DNA of 64,000 nt from Ixodes scapularis (taxonomy: Eukaryota > Arthropoda > Arachnida > Ixodida > Ixodidae), in contig NW_024609835.1 in assembly GCF_016920785.2 (NCBI RefSeq), positions 172,046,995-172,110,994 of the forward strand, read 5' to 3'. Shown here one piece after another: positions 32,600 through 42,665 of the stretch (its first letter is position 1; every line of letters begins with the position of its first letter). Below the pieces are notes generated by a model. That model did not search any database and was not told the origin of the DNA. It saw only the letters and a program-made list of their open reading frames with translations. The translations under genes and the position numbers were made by a program.

Positions 32600-32704
32600 T
32601 GCCCGGTTTCGAAGCTAGGCCCGCTTGATCGTGAAACTAGCGCGCTGTCCGTTGCGCCAACATAACATTTTTTTTTTCTTTATTGCAAGTTGCGCCAACA
32701 TAAC
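32600..32704 (-). repeat. tRNA-derived sequence (SINE head-like)
   Basis: The minus strand has TGGCGCAACGGACAGCGCG (A-box-like) and AGCTTCGAAACCGGG (B-box-like), similar in form to an arginine-type tRNA 5' half. The anticodon arm and acceptor do not fold convincingly, so it is called tRNA-derived. A 22-bp A-tailed insert with a 16-bp duplication lies at its start. Confidence 0.45.
32667..32688 (-). mobile_element. 22-bp ultra-short retro-insertion
   Basis: GTTGCGCCAACATAAC is exactly repeated at 32651-32666 and 32689-32704. Between them the minus strand reads TTGCAATAAAG plus an A run: a polyadenylation signal and tail only. It looks like target-primed insertion of an extremely 5'-truncated transcript. 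Confidence 0.65.
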
Positions 32705-33486
32705 TCTGCCTGTAATGCTCACGCATTCTCCCATCATAGAAGAAAGCTTAGTTGCCTTCGTAGTTTTTCATGCATGTGTTATTTTTATTTGTGGCAAGAG
32801 TTCACGTCCAGAATGCTTTTAGAGTTTTTGAGCAAAACGAGTTTTCTTCATCCGAGTCACCTTCTAGAACCAGTAGACCGCACTGGGTCGTCCGGCTAAT
32901 CAAGCAGCTTTTTTTCAAATTCTCTAACGTGCCCGTCCTCGGATCCGAGGTCGCCGTTTGACAAGCTTAACTTTCTTCCACCTTTTAGCCGGAACCCTCG
33001 CGGCAGCTTTGTTCCGTCCCCACTCCCTCTCGAGAGGATGGCTCGTCCCGAGGCTAATCCCATTCTCTAGACCTCTTTCCCACCAACGATGGCCCTTTCC
33101 CTCCCCGTCCCCTAGCTTCGGGAGAGAAGGTTCTTCTCTGTAGAACGTCCCGTTTGTACAGCGGCCTTTAAAGTTCAGATTGTCCTGTCTGTATCGTCCC
33201 TTTTGTGTCTCCACTTTTAATGTTTAAAAAGTATCAACACGCTAAAATAGTACAATTTCCAGGATTTTATTTTCATTCCCCAAGTGTGATGCGGGAGCCG
33301 CGCCACGGAGCCCCGGTCGTTTCCGCTCTTTGTTATCGCTAGGATTTGACAGTGCTCAATCACAATGCAAGACACGCACAGAGCCACGCTCGCTATTGCA
33401 ATGCGCCGCCTAATAATGATATCTCTTGTGGAGACGTGCGCACATCCGTCTTGCGCAGTGTTAGCTCAATGACAGCACTTTCTGTA

Positions 33487-33811
33487 AAGGCGGATTCACA
33501 CCGGAGATGTAAGCAGTCGCGCGATCCAACTAAATCGCATCGCAAAAAAAATAAATAAATAAATAAAAGTAATTAGTTGGTCAATTTGGCGTGCGCGATG
33601 AGCGAGTCCAACGCCTTCGTTGGCGAGTCGCTTCTCAAAAACTCTCGCTCCGAACGCCGTTGGTTGGCTCGGCCTCTCCGCGACTAGAGTGCATCGCGAA
33701 AAGTCGGGTCAGCAAGCGACTGCTCAAAACCCGTCACTTTTTGCCCGCGATGGTCGCTTTTGCGATGAAAGTTATGGCGCGACTAGATCGCATCGCCGGT
33801 GTGAACGCGCC
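33487..33811. mobile_element. MITE with 21-bp inverted ends
   Basis: GGCGGATTCACACCGGAGATG at the left and the inverse of GGCGCGTTCACACCGGCGATG at the right. TAA-like triplets flank it, but the boundary is ambiguous by a base. The interior is CG-rich with TCGCAT/ATGCGA words. Confidence 0.55.
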
Positions 33812-34059
33812 ATAATGTCGAACCAGTCTCACGGCGCGCCCCGATATTGGCTTGTGTACCTACGCCTACGCGCGAGTGCAACCTCTGGCACAATTTATTT
33901 GCGTTTGCAAAGCCTGCTCCAGCCGCGTCAAAACATTCAGCCAACCTTTGGACTGCAGAAATCAAGAGACACCCAAAATAAGATAAAGTTGCCAGCCGAA
34001 TAAAACTTGATTTCTATTTAATTAAGATGAAGACCACCCGCGTACATCAAATATTTCAT

Positions 34060-34780
34060 CAGCCGAACTCCAAGGCAGTAAGCCCAGTTCTGGCACTTGT
34101 TTGGCAACTTTGGCCCGCAGCTGCCAGATCACAGCCAAGCTATCGGGAAGCGAAGCCTAACTTGGGCGCTCGTTTGGCGACCTGGGCCCAAAGATGCCAG
34201 ATCTCAACCGAACTACAAGTTAGTAAGCCTAACTCTGGCACATTTGTGGCGATTTTGGCCCGAATGTGCGAGGTGACAGCCGAACTGTGAAAAAGTGAAG
34301 CCTAACTTTGGCATAAGTTTGGCGATTTTGGCCCGAAAATGCCAAAGCTCTGCCGAACTACAAGGTAGTAAGCCTAACTCTGGCACATCTCTGGCGAATT
34401 TGGCCCGAATGTGCCAGGTGACAGCCGAACTGTCAAAAAGTGAAGCCTAACTTTGGCATTAGTTCGGCGATTTTGGCCCAAAAATGCCAAAGCTCTGCCG
34501 AACTACAAGGTAGTAAGCCTAACTCTGGCGCATCTGTGGCGATTTTGGCCCGAATGTGCCAGGTGATAGCCGAACTATCAAAAAGTGAAGCCTAACTTTG
34601 GCATTAGTTTGGCGATTTTGGCCCAAAAATGCCAAAGATCTGCCGAACTACCGGGCAGTAAGCCTAAATCTGGCATTTTTTAGGCGGTTTAGGCCCGAAG
34701 ATGCCCGACGACAGCCGAACTACCCGGCAGCGAAGCCTAAGTTTGGCACTTGTTTGGCGAATTAGGGCCAAGATACCCAG
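34060..34780. repeat. Tandem array, about 73-bp units in alternating pairs
   Basis: Units of the form AGCCTAACTTTGGCA...TTTGGCGATTTTGGCCC...GCCGAACT recur about nine to ten times. Two variants alternate (TGCCAAAGCTCTGCCGAACT and GTGCCAGGTGACAGCCGAAC), giving a higher-order period near 146 bp. Confidence 0.8.
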
Positions 34781-34895
34781 ACTGTTGCCAAGGGAGGTCA
34801 GGTTTGGCACTACTTTGGCTTCTTCGGGCTTTTTAATGCCCTAAACTGCCACACGCAAGCCAAGTTTTGGCCCAGAACTCGGTGCTGCCTGGGCT

Positions 34896-35029
34896 ACTAC
34901 GTCGATGTTGTGCGGTTCTAAAAACCGAAACAGCTGATATTGTTTTTTGCGCGAATTTATACCTCGAACGTTAAGTGAGCATATGGTGAAAGTACTCGTC
35001 TGGGTGGTGCCAAGGTTGACTGTGGTCAT
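34896..35029 (-). pseudogene. LINE ORF2 N-terminus (endonuclease start)
   Basis: The minus-strand ATG at 35029 opens with a short leader, then FTICSLNVRGINSRKKQYQL and LEPHNIDVVA, the N-terminal AP-endonuclease pattern including the conserved Asn. It is cut by the 7.3-kb element at 34893 and continues at 27590. Confidence 0.8.
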
Positions 35030-35052
35030 TTACACGTTGGCTTCTGATCGGG

Positions 35053-36251
35053 TTAGGTTGTCTTTTTCCGTTCCTTAAACTCCGACTTTCCCCGCTGTTC
35101 TTGCAAGTCCACGCGTCCTCGTTCATCTTCACTAACGACGAGGGCATCTTTAGAGCAGCAAGGTTCCTCAATCAGAAGGGCTTCGCTTGTGTCCACCTTC
35201 GCCTTCTTGGTCGTCCTCTCGTCTTTTCCCTCATTCGAAGTAGGCGAAGTTGATTGGATGCACAACTTTCTTGCCTCATTGGCTTTGTTGGTTGAGCTGT
35301 CGTCCTTGGTTCTAGTTGGCGTTTCTTGCGTTAAGACCTCTTCCTAGGCTTGGGTGCTTCATCATGTTGTCTCGAGGGCCCTTCACCTGAACTGGAGGTA
35401 TTTTCGTGGGATTCCTGAGACTCGCCCATTGGTTCCAAGTCTTTCGTGAACATCTCGTCGACGTCCATGATGTGCTCGCTCACATCAGCCACTGGAGAGG
35501 CGTTATCTTGTAGCTTAGATGCATAGGTAACAATGCATTCCTCGGTCGAATGGCCGAATCGCCAGCACTGCGTGCAGCGGGGGGTCGAGCACTGCCTGCG
35601 GATATGGCCAATCGCTTTGCAGCGCAGGCAGAGCGGAGGTCGTCCGGGAATGACCACCAGGGTGTTCACTCCGTAGATGTTCAGCGTGTGAGGGACCTTG
35701 TCAACCGTGAGATGGTCTTTGAGGGCGAGGGTCACTATTCGGGTCAGGGTGTCTGTTTCTTCGAGATCTGAAAATCTCCACTTCTCTCTTGTTATGTATT
35801 TGACCGTTCCAAACGGTTCCAACACCTTCTTGATTTCACTGTCTGGAAGCTGAGGTGGTAGCCACAGAAGCTTCATCTTGATTTCGTCCTTGGTTGGATC
35901 AATCACGAGGCACCTTTTTTGCTTGATCTCAAGCTCTTCGCATGCCTTGATTTTGCATTTTGCGGCTCCGTTGGCGAAGACAGCCATCCAGACATGGCTC
36001 ATTTGATATGGGCCCAATGCTATTAGATCGGTTCGTTCAATCATCGAAAACAGAACTTCCTTGAAGTCTGTTGCCTTGTAGGGCCTTCCGGACATGTCCG
36101 CATGCAGAAAGAGGGAGTTTGTAACTAGCATACCTGTCGGTAGACGTGGAAGAATGATACGATATTCCTTGGACTGCTTGGAGCATTCCACTGCCTGTTC
36201 ATTTACCCGGTCAACGAGGACCGTCATGCTGCTCTCCTTGGAGCTCATCAT
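35053..36251 (-). pseudogene. LINE ORF1 with two CCHC knuckles
   Basis: Minus strand, ATG at 36251, open for 306 codons to 35331. C-terminal half: CLRCKAIGHIRRQC and CTQCWRFGHSTEEC (about residues 215-250), two Cx2Cx4Hx4C knuckles for RNA binding. The preceding region (LWLPPQLPDSEIKKVLEPFG) is RRM-like in pattern. At 35331-35345 the frame stops, but another frame carries on with an acidic/basic tail (EEVLTQETPTRTKDD, then RTTKKAKVD) to 35053, 24 bases before the ORF2 ATG. This suggests a single indel near 35340 in a longer original ORF1. The family role is RNP formation. Confidence 0.75.
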
Positions 36252-36495
36252 GCGTCTTGCTAAATCGCTGCCTTCTTTGCAGCGGGTCCCAGGGCCACAA
36301 GGGCCCCAGTAAGTGACTTAAAATTGGAAGGCGAAAATTCGGGCGTTCAATGGCGAGCACTTCTTACTCTCAGCTAATCCACAGATTAGAATAGGCGTGT
36401 TTACAATCCGTTTTATAAGAGACCCAATAGGCGACTACTGCCGGCACTTTTTTCCCCCGGTTATTCTGCCGGCTGCCGGCAGAATAGACACTTCC

Positions 36496-37730
36496 TTTTT
36501 TTTATATACTTTGCTTTATATCTTTCATTCGTTTCCCGAGAACGAGATACTGTTGTTTCCGAGTTGTGCTCTGTGATGGTGTTTTCCCTTTACTTTTGTC
36601 GTTTGTTGTCATTGTGACGATGGTTGAGACTATATACCGGAACACGTTTTCAATAAAATTCAGTTGAAAGTTGCGCCTTGTTGTGTCCTCCGTAACTTTT
36701 TTGGTGATCGCGATTTTTTAGGAATTTTTTGCTTTATATCTTTCATTCGTGGCGACGCCAAATCGTAACGACTACTATGTTAGATTCGTGCATTGCTATA
36801 TCGGGGCAGGCTGGGGCAGGTGATGCGAAGAGACGACCGTTCTTATCGGCACGATGTAATGTACTAGTGGGAGTTTTTTTTTTTTTTTTTTTCTGAACTC
36901 GACAGTGTGAAACTGAAGTCCATTTGAGGCTGCAGCGGATGTTCAACGACGCTACAGTGCAGTTCTGTCACCTTGCTGATAGCAACGAGTACCGTCGATG
37001 CAAGGACTCTTGACCTGACCTCTCGACGACTTCTATTCGAAGATTTCCGGGCATTTTCGCAGCTGCCGTGGCGAGTTCGTCACTGTTTTGAACTTCATCG
37101 GTCTCAGGCTTGACTTAGTTTTAGTAGTCATCTTACCTGCCTACTTATATCCATGATGTTTTGTCTTCAGCGATGTAGCGAGTAGAGTGTCCTTCTCGCG
37201 TTCGGTGAGATTTGGGGCCCCCGATGGCTCCTTCGCCTCAAAATGTGAGCACGAAAACTACTACCACTGTCAAAATATCCTGTTATCAACCGATATTAAA
37301 CACACATTCAAAGATGTAAAGATCATTCGTGTTTATTTGAAGCTTTGACTTCTGTTATTGAAAGTTAAACGGAAAAATGATTGAATTTGGAGGCCTTTAA
37401 TTTGTTACTCACCGAAGAAATACAGCGAAAAGCAGACGCCGACGACGACTACTACGGCAGTTTTTCTTTTTTTTTTTTTTTTGTTTACATCACGTGATTC
37501 CTCTCCGCCAATCGTATTCGTCGCTCTGAGCGTTCCCTAGTTTGCTCTGTTTGTCCCTAGATTCCCTACGCAAATCCAGCGTTTAGCTAGGGGCGCGTCT
37601 GTAAAGCCGGCTTAACGTTGGTGCAACCGGAATTTAAACCCGTGCTTACCTAAGCTCGGTTTAGGGCGCTAAGCCGGCTTAGAAAAGCGCCGCTTTGGGT
37701 TAAGGTAAGCGGCGTTGGTGCAACCGGCCC
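36496..37730. other. Right inner part of the outer TIR element
   Basis: No gene. It contains an internal duplication: GGTGATCGC plus T-rich runs and CTTTATATCTTTCATTCGT occur at 36505-36530 and again near 36693-36755. It ends in GGCTTA-rich subterminal repeats (37610-37715). Confidence 0.5.
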
Positions 37731-38003
37731 TAAACTGATTTAGGGGTTTATGTGATTTCGTTTAAAAGCTGGAAAGGTAAAAAAAAAAAGAAAAAAAAAC
37801 CTACGTTTGGCCTTTGATAGAAAGTACAGTGAGAAGGTATTTTCTAGCTAGACAACAGCAAGCATGGCGCGCCGACTGGTGCCTCATGCGTGCAAGCACG
37901 TGCAGCTAGCGCGTGCACTTAGCATTGCAAAGCTCGCAAATGCACGGGCTTGTCGGCACGAGCGGAGACATGGCGGCGGCCAGTCGCCTTGCTTCCAATC
38001 GTC

Positions 38004-38203
38004 TATAGGAAGCATTCACTGGCGGCCATAGCTGTGTGCGCAAATCCTGAGCGCGTGCTGATGGCGAGCTTCCGCAGTTCTTTTGCAACGTGCATTCCGC
38101 ACCATCAAGAGTGTCGGTCTTAGCAGCCTATTAATGTGAGCTCGTTCTGAGCATGCGCTCTAAACAGCACCCACAAATATGGCGTCCAGTGAATACTCCC
38201 TAT
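38004..38203 (-). mobile_element. TA-type 200-bp MITE, family M1 copy 1
   Basis: Ends resemble TAGGGAGTATTCACTGG and its inverse (the left end is diverged, TAGGAAGCATTCACTGG). The interior matches copies at 41031-41229 and 53145-53344 but in the opposite orientation. Confidence 0.7.
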
Positions 38204-38867
38204 TGAAGGCCCGCTCGGTTCTCGTTCCAATGCTCAAAACGCGAAGTTTTGAATTTACAAAAAAATCTTGTTCCGGGCACTAAAACGCAACGTAAAAATT
38301 ATAGATGCATCCTATAGTTAATAGTTGTTTCTTGGTTCAAAATATACTCTAATCGTTTAAAATATCATGGTTCTTTTCTTTATATCCAATAGCCACCGAA
38401 CCAAGTGTACAGTGAAAGAAAACATCTGAAAAATGTTTCATAAATAAGTATATTTTAGAATAAGCATTCTAGCCGCCTTTGCAATCTATTCAAGTATTTC
38501 TTTTATTTCCAAATACACGCTGGGGTATCTCTGTTCCGCCCTGCGCGACCTTAGGGTGCTTACGAGCCATGGTGGTAGCCCATGCAAGCGTTTGTCCAGG
38601 CGCGTTTACATTGCATACAAAAAAATAAAATCAAGAAAACTCCCGCCGTCAGAGTCTTATGAGGCTTTTCGCTAGGAACGTAATGAAGTCTAGTTACACG
38701 TGCAACTCGCGGTGGCGTCTGCAGCTTTATAACTATTGGAAATCAAAGTTATATTTTGCTTTCAAACGGTTTTATTTTATTTTGATTGTTTACTTTTAAT
38801 TACTTGTACAGGAGAGATGAGCGCGTGCAGTGGATGCTCCAATGTTCTTCAGAGACTCCTGTTTTTA

Positions 38868-39351
38868 GAGCACAGCTCTTAGGCGGCCGTTTCCGGTTTG
38901 AGCGGCGTCGGCGTCGCCGTCGGCGTAACCACGCGGTGCATTATGGGTAAAATTTCCCGCTAAATCTAGCGGAAAAATTTCCCCGCTAAATTTAGCGGAA
39001 AAATTTCCCCGCTAAATCTAGCAGAAATATTTTCCCGCTATATGTAGTGGAAAAATTTCCCCGCTAAATCTAGCGGAAAAATTTCCCCGCTAAATCTAGC
39101 GGAAAATGTCCCCACTAGATTTAGCGGAAAAATTTCTCTGGGGGGTCGCGTGACCCCCGAGATCACGGGACACCCCCAGGTCACGTGATCCCCTTTAGGT
39201 CGCGTGACCCCCCCCCCCCCCCCCCGAGGTCACGTGCCCCCACGTGATTTTGGGGAGGGGGTCACGTGACCCCACCAAGGTCACGTGACCTCAGGGGGGG
39301 TTAAGTGATCTTTGTGGCCTTGGCTACTCCTCCTCAAGAGCTGCGCTCTAA
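38868..39351. mobile_element. Foldback element carrying palindromic satellites
   Basis: Ends TAGAGCACAGCTCTTAGG and, inverted, TAGAGCGCAGCTCTTGAG. The inside has a GGCGTCGGCGTC stretch, a tandem array of about seven 26-bp palindromic units (CCGCTAAATCTAGCGG plus AAAAATTTC, 38951-39136), then repeated GGTCACGTGACC blocks with a poly-C run (39137-39305). Confidence 0.7.
38951..39305. repeat. Palindromic satellite: CCGCTAAATCTAGCGG and GTCACGTGAC arrays
   Basis: 26-bp units, each itself a palindrome, are followed by four or more CACGTG-centred blocks. The same two palindromes occur together at 59845-60440. Confidence 0.8.
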
Positions 39352-39733
39352 TTCGGCGTTACAGGGAATTGTATACTTCGTCTCAACTTAGCATGGACTA
39401 ACTGCGAAGGCAGTGCAAGCACGAGCGGCTAGCCTCGACTGACTTGACTGAAGCACCCACTGCACGAGCGCTTGTGCAGCAACCCAAACGTGATGCAAAG
39501 CAAATAGCTCGCGCTTTTAGCATGTGCGGCTAACAATAGTCCATGCTAAGGTGAGACAAAGTGTAAACGGCTTTCGTTTTTTGGCCCGTGAAAATTAATT
39601 ACGCAAAGCGGGAAGCAGAACCTTTATGAGGATGGGACGCCAGCAGTTGGAATAAAGCGCGAAAGTTAGAGAGCGTCACGAGAACTAGATCAAAATAGAA
39701 AAAAAAAAACGAAACAAGAAATATCGTTGTGTA

Positions 39734-39927
39734 CGACGTCCACCTAAGCCTAATATTGTTAGAAAAAAGGTTGTAGAATTTTTAGGATTTATTTTAGTTA
39801 AAAAACCTTCTCAGCAAGAAATAAAACACTTGCCTTTTTCTTGCTGAGAAGTATATTTCACTTATATAGGTGTCATACGCGTCTATACCTTGCTTGTTTT
39901 GACAATATTAGGCTTAGGTGGACGTCG
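39734..39927. mobile_element. 194-bp foldback MITE
   Basis: CGACGTCCACCTAAGCCTAA at 39734 is exactly inverted at 39927 (25 of 26 positions pair). An inner inverted pair TTCTCAGCAAGAAA/TTTCTTGCTGAGAA lies around 39810-39850. Confidence 0.7.
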
Positions 39928-40429
39928 GTTGATCCAGTACACAATGGCGGAATAACCGACATTGCGGAACGTGAAAATCTGAAACTATGGGTAGCAATGA
40001 GAAATGCTCCAAGCGCGATTTTGTACAATTGGCTTGCGCTCCCGCTGCACGAGTACTCTTGCAGTTGAAGTTCAATCGAACACAAAGAGCTCACGCTTGT
40101 ATCCGTAATTATGCAGGGGTTTTACAGCTTGTGACATTGGTCAAACTTTCGAAAAGGTCAATTGAGCTTGCCAGAAGCGCTGTTTGTAGCTTGAGCGTCA
40201 CATGGGACTCCTGTTTTACGTTTTGCACTCCCGTACCCAGAAGGAATATTTCCTCTGGACGTCCACTTCTTCTACCAAAAAAGATGCAATGACTACGTAA
40301 GGGGAAGCACAAAGATTCCTCCCAGTGGAAGACGGAAAAAGGACAAAAATGTTTGTTGTTTATTATGCCCCAGTTCCCTAGAGCGACAAATGGAAACATT
40401 CAATACCGATAAGTCCCAAACAAATGAAG

Positions 40430-40620
40430 CAATCAATCCCCGCACCTTTACGTTTCGATCTGGATGAGCATCGTACCGGAGTGCGGTCGTGTATCAATAC
40501 TGCGTGGTCGACGTTAAAAACCACAGGCTAGCTGTTGTACTGCACTGGCTATATTGCTCGTCTACAGCTGAGAGACAAGTCACCAGTTGAGGCAGACTAA
40601 CTTCAGGGTGTATAAACATA
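40430..40620 (+). mobile_element. SINE copy b (body)
   Basis: Same blocks as copies a, c and d but on the plus strand. It extends to GGTGTATAAACATA at the tail as copy a does. The tRNA-like head is absent. Confidence 0.6.
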
Positions 40621-40780
40621 CACGCAAACACAAATGAAGCACGCATGCCAAGGTATCTTTGACAGGATTGTTGTCTCTCGGTACTTTTGAAGTAGGCACG
40701 AGAAATTGCAAGCCTGCCAAAGATACATTCACGCGTGTGCTTCATTCGCGTGAGGCTTGTCGGTGTTGGTAGCTTCCATT

Positions 40781-40870
40781 TATTTATTTATTTATTGCGC
40801 CCTGAGGGCCTGAAGGAATTACAGAGGAGAGTGGGTTACAATAGAGAACTCACACTTAAATATCAAAATG
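40781..40870 (-). mobile_element. Possible LINE 3' tail with ATTT repeats
   Basis: The minus strand would end GGCCCTCAGGGCGCAATAAA followed by AAAT repeats, the style of CR1/L2-like LINE 3' ends. Too short for a firm family. Confidence 0.35.
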
Positions 40871-41030
40871 ACAACATAAGAAAATAGGAGCACGAACATA
40901 GTAACTATTAACTTAGAAAATTGTTACAGAACGCTTAGACATAATGTCATCTGTTATACACCCACCTGGCGATGGAAGGTGGTTCCACGCGATTGTTGTT
41001 TTTGTCACTCTCGTTGGACTTGAGCATGAG

Positions 41031-41229
41031 TATAGGGAGTATTCACTGGGCGCCATATTTGTGGGTGCTGTTTAGAGCGCATGCTCAGAGCGAGCTCACA
41101 TTAATAGGCTGCTAAGAACGGCAGTCTTGATGATGTAGAATGCACGCTGCAAAAGAACTGGAAGCTCGCCATCAGCACGGGATAAGCATTCGCGCACACA
41201 GCAATGGCCGCCAGTGAATACTCCCTATA
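41031..41229 (+). mobile_element. TA-type 200-bp MITE, family M1 copy 2
   Basis: The best preserved copy: TAGGGAGTATTCACTGG and its exact inverse, with TA on both outer sides. Non-coding interior. Confidence 0.75.
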
Positions 41230-41353
41230 GTGATACCGGAACCGCCCAGAGCGGCAGTGCAACAAAGTGCTCGTGCTGTTACTTCGAAGCATGCTCTCCA
41301 ACGCGGATAAGGAGCAGTACACTGTGGCCGCGGTAGCCAGACGTAACGCACTT

Positions 41354-41579
41354 TTAAATGCCCATAAACACAGTTGCGTTTGAGAGCGTTTGGGTGTGTT
41401 TGACTGCGTTGCGGCTGCGAAAAACTAGGACATCCCTTCCTCGCATGTCGCGTGCAAAGCTACTCGCTGTAATGGAATCCACGCTTCATACCAAGCATAG
41501 ATGTAGCAGTGGCTCGCTTCCGTTTCTCGGCGCAGCTAAGTCAAACGCACTGAAACGCAAGTGTGTGTATGGGCATTTA
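41354..41579 (+). mobile_element. MITE family M2 copy 1
   Basis: AATGCCCATAAACACAGTTG and an inverse with a few mismatches, TA outside. A relative lies in reverse orientation at 45330-45545 (shared CTGCGTTGCGGCTGCGA and CCACGCTTCATAC). Confidence 0.65.
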
Positions 41580-42089
41580 TACTCCCTGATATGCTTGGCA
41601 ATTATTCTTACTGTTCGTTGAAATCTGGTTTTGGCAGCACTTGCAAGCATTGGTCCTTTCCACATGCCACCAAGGAACACGACTGCTCTCACTGATGTAA
41701 CGTATAAAACCAAAATATTTGTTTGTAGGTCGGTAGGTATTTATTCGTGCTCGTAAGAGCACGCGCCACAGAAAGGCATGCAGCCCGTGCAATTAATGCT
41801 TGCGAAGCGCGTCTAAGGTGTGATAACGTTACTGTTGTGCCATATAATATGGGGCAGTGATAATGTACATTGATGCATCACATAGGATGGGTCTAAGCTG
41901 ATCTCATGTGTGTAGCAGCTTGGCGAAAAAATTGCAGAACCTCGGGTCAGTCACTAATGGCAACGTCAGTATTTATTTTTTGCAGCGTTCAAAAAGTATA
42001 GACCAACGAAGCCATCAATTGTAGTTTTGTTCTGTGTATGCTTAGAAAGCGGAACGTTAGTCAGCTCCTAGGACGTATGGTGTTTTTGT

Positions 42090-42277
42090 TGTAGTTGAAA
42101 GCCAGTGCAGGATATCGCTGCTAGTCTGACGTCTTTAACGTGCATCACACAATAGTGATACATGGCCGCACGCCAGCACGATGCTCATCCAGACTGAAGC
42201 AGGCAGGGTAAGGGGATTGATTCCACTATCAGTGAGTTTCGGAGCACGAGCTTTCGCTACATCTGCTACCGATCCCC
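42090..42277 (-). mobile_element. SINE copy c with tRNA-like head
   Basis: The minus strand starts GGGGATCGGTAGCAGATG (A-box region) and has a B-box-like GAATCAATCCCC, then the body shared with the other copies. Confidence 0.6.
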
Positions 42278-42665
42278 GAGTCACCAGCCATCGAGGTTGA
42301 ATTTGAGCTCGAGAGAAAAACAGCAACAAAAAATCTCCAGTTTGTGGCCTTTAGTACTAGCGTCGCCATATCATTTAACACGTTGAAAATAAATTTGACA
42401 GTGCGAGTTTATTTACACAAATACGCAAGTTCAACAACATATAGTTTTCTCGTCAGTCTCAAAAAATAAAGATAGGAGGCACTTCTAGTACGTACGGCCA
42501 TGCGTTCTTTTTTTAGATTAGTCGCCTTCAAAGTTTTGTTTTACAAAATGCCTCAAAATGCGCTAAAACATTCGAAATGGTCATATTTCTAGATTTTATT
42601 CGAAATCTCCAGCGCTCTCGAGAAAAATTTCAAGCGCCATAAGCCTTTTATTGCGCCGTCATAAT

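Larger units (their letters stand above)
27591..34893. mobile_element. 7.3-kb TIR element with satellite arms, inserted in the LINE endonuclease
   Basis: Inverted ends CCCAGGTAGCAC (27591) and GTGCTGCCTGGG (ending 34893), with a 2-bp duplication CT at 27589-27590 and 34894-34895. Removing it and one CT restores an uninterrupted endonuclease reading, so the borders are firm. Arms: a 104-bp tandem array at left and a roughly 73-bp array at right, both rich in GCCAAA/TTTGGC palindromes. The middle (about 28720-34030) holds a Penelope-like element, a MITE and unassigned sequence. No transposase was recognised, and the superfamily is unknown. Confidence 0.7.
24030..36371 (-). mobile_element. Tx1/L1-like LINE on the minus strand, interrupted
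   Basis: AGCTAATCCACAGATT is duplicated exactly at 24014-24029 and 36372-36387. The minus-strand 3' end has a poly-A run (24031-24039) preceded by an AATAAA signal (24048-24053). The 5' end lies 120 bp before the ORF1 ATG. Without the 7.3-kb insert at 27591-34893 the LINE is about 5.0 kb, a plausible full length. ORF1 has CCHC knuckles; ORF2 has AP-endonuclease, RT and a C-terminal Cys/His box. Confidence 0.85.
23581..36495. mobile_element. MULE-type element split by a LINE
   Basis: Ends GGCAGTGTCTATTCTGCC and GGAAGTGTCTATTCTGCC (inverted) match those of the 686-1374 element. The exact 9-mer TTTTTTTTA flanks it at 23572-23580 and 36496-36504. Only 23581-24029 and 36388-36495 are element sequence, plus one copy of the LINE target duplication. 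Together they reconstruct an element of about 560 bp. Confidence 0.85.
22803..37730. mobile_element. Outer TIR element (PIF/Harbinger-like ends), split by nested insertions
   Basis: The left end GGGCCGGTTGCACCAACG and the right end, its exact inverse, are flanked by TAA at 22800-22802 and 37731-37733. Both ends repeat a second TTGCACCAA box 60-110 bp inside. The 14.9-kb span is almost all later insertions: the original inner sequence is only about 22803-23571 and 36505-37730. TAA duplications fit PIF/Harbinger elements. No transposase was recognised. The pairing of the ends is inferred from the shared TIR and TSD. Confidence 0.7.

Noticed and set aside
32600..32704. Functional tRNA gene on the minus strand
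   Set aside because: The 5' half is arginine-tRNA-like, but the fold fails and an A-tailed insert interrupts its start.
33480..33815. Coding sequence in the CG-rich open frames
   Set aside because: The region is bounded by 21-bp inverted ends and is better explained as a MITE.
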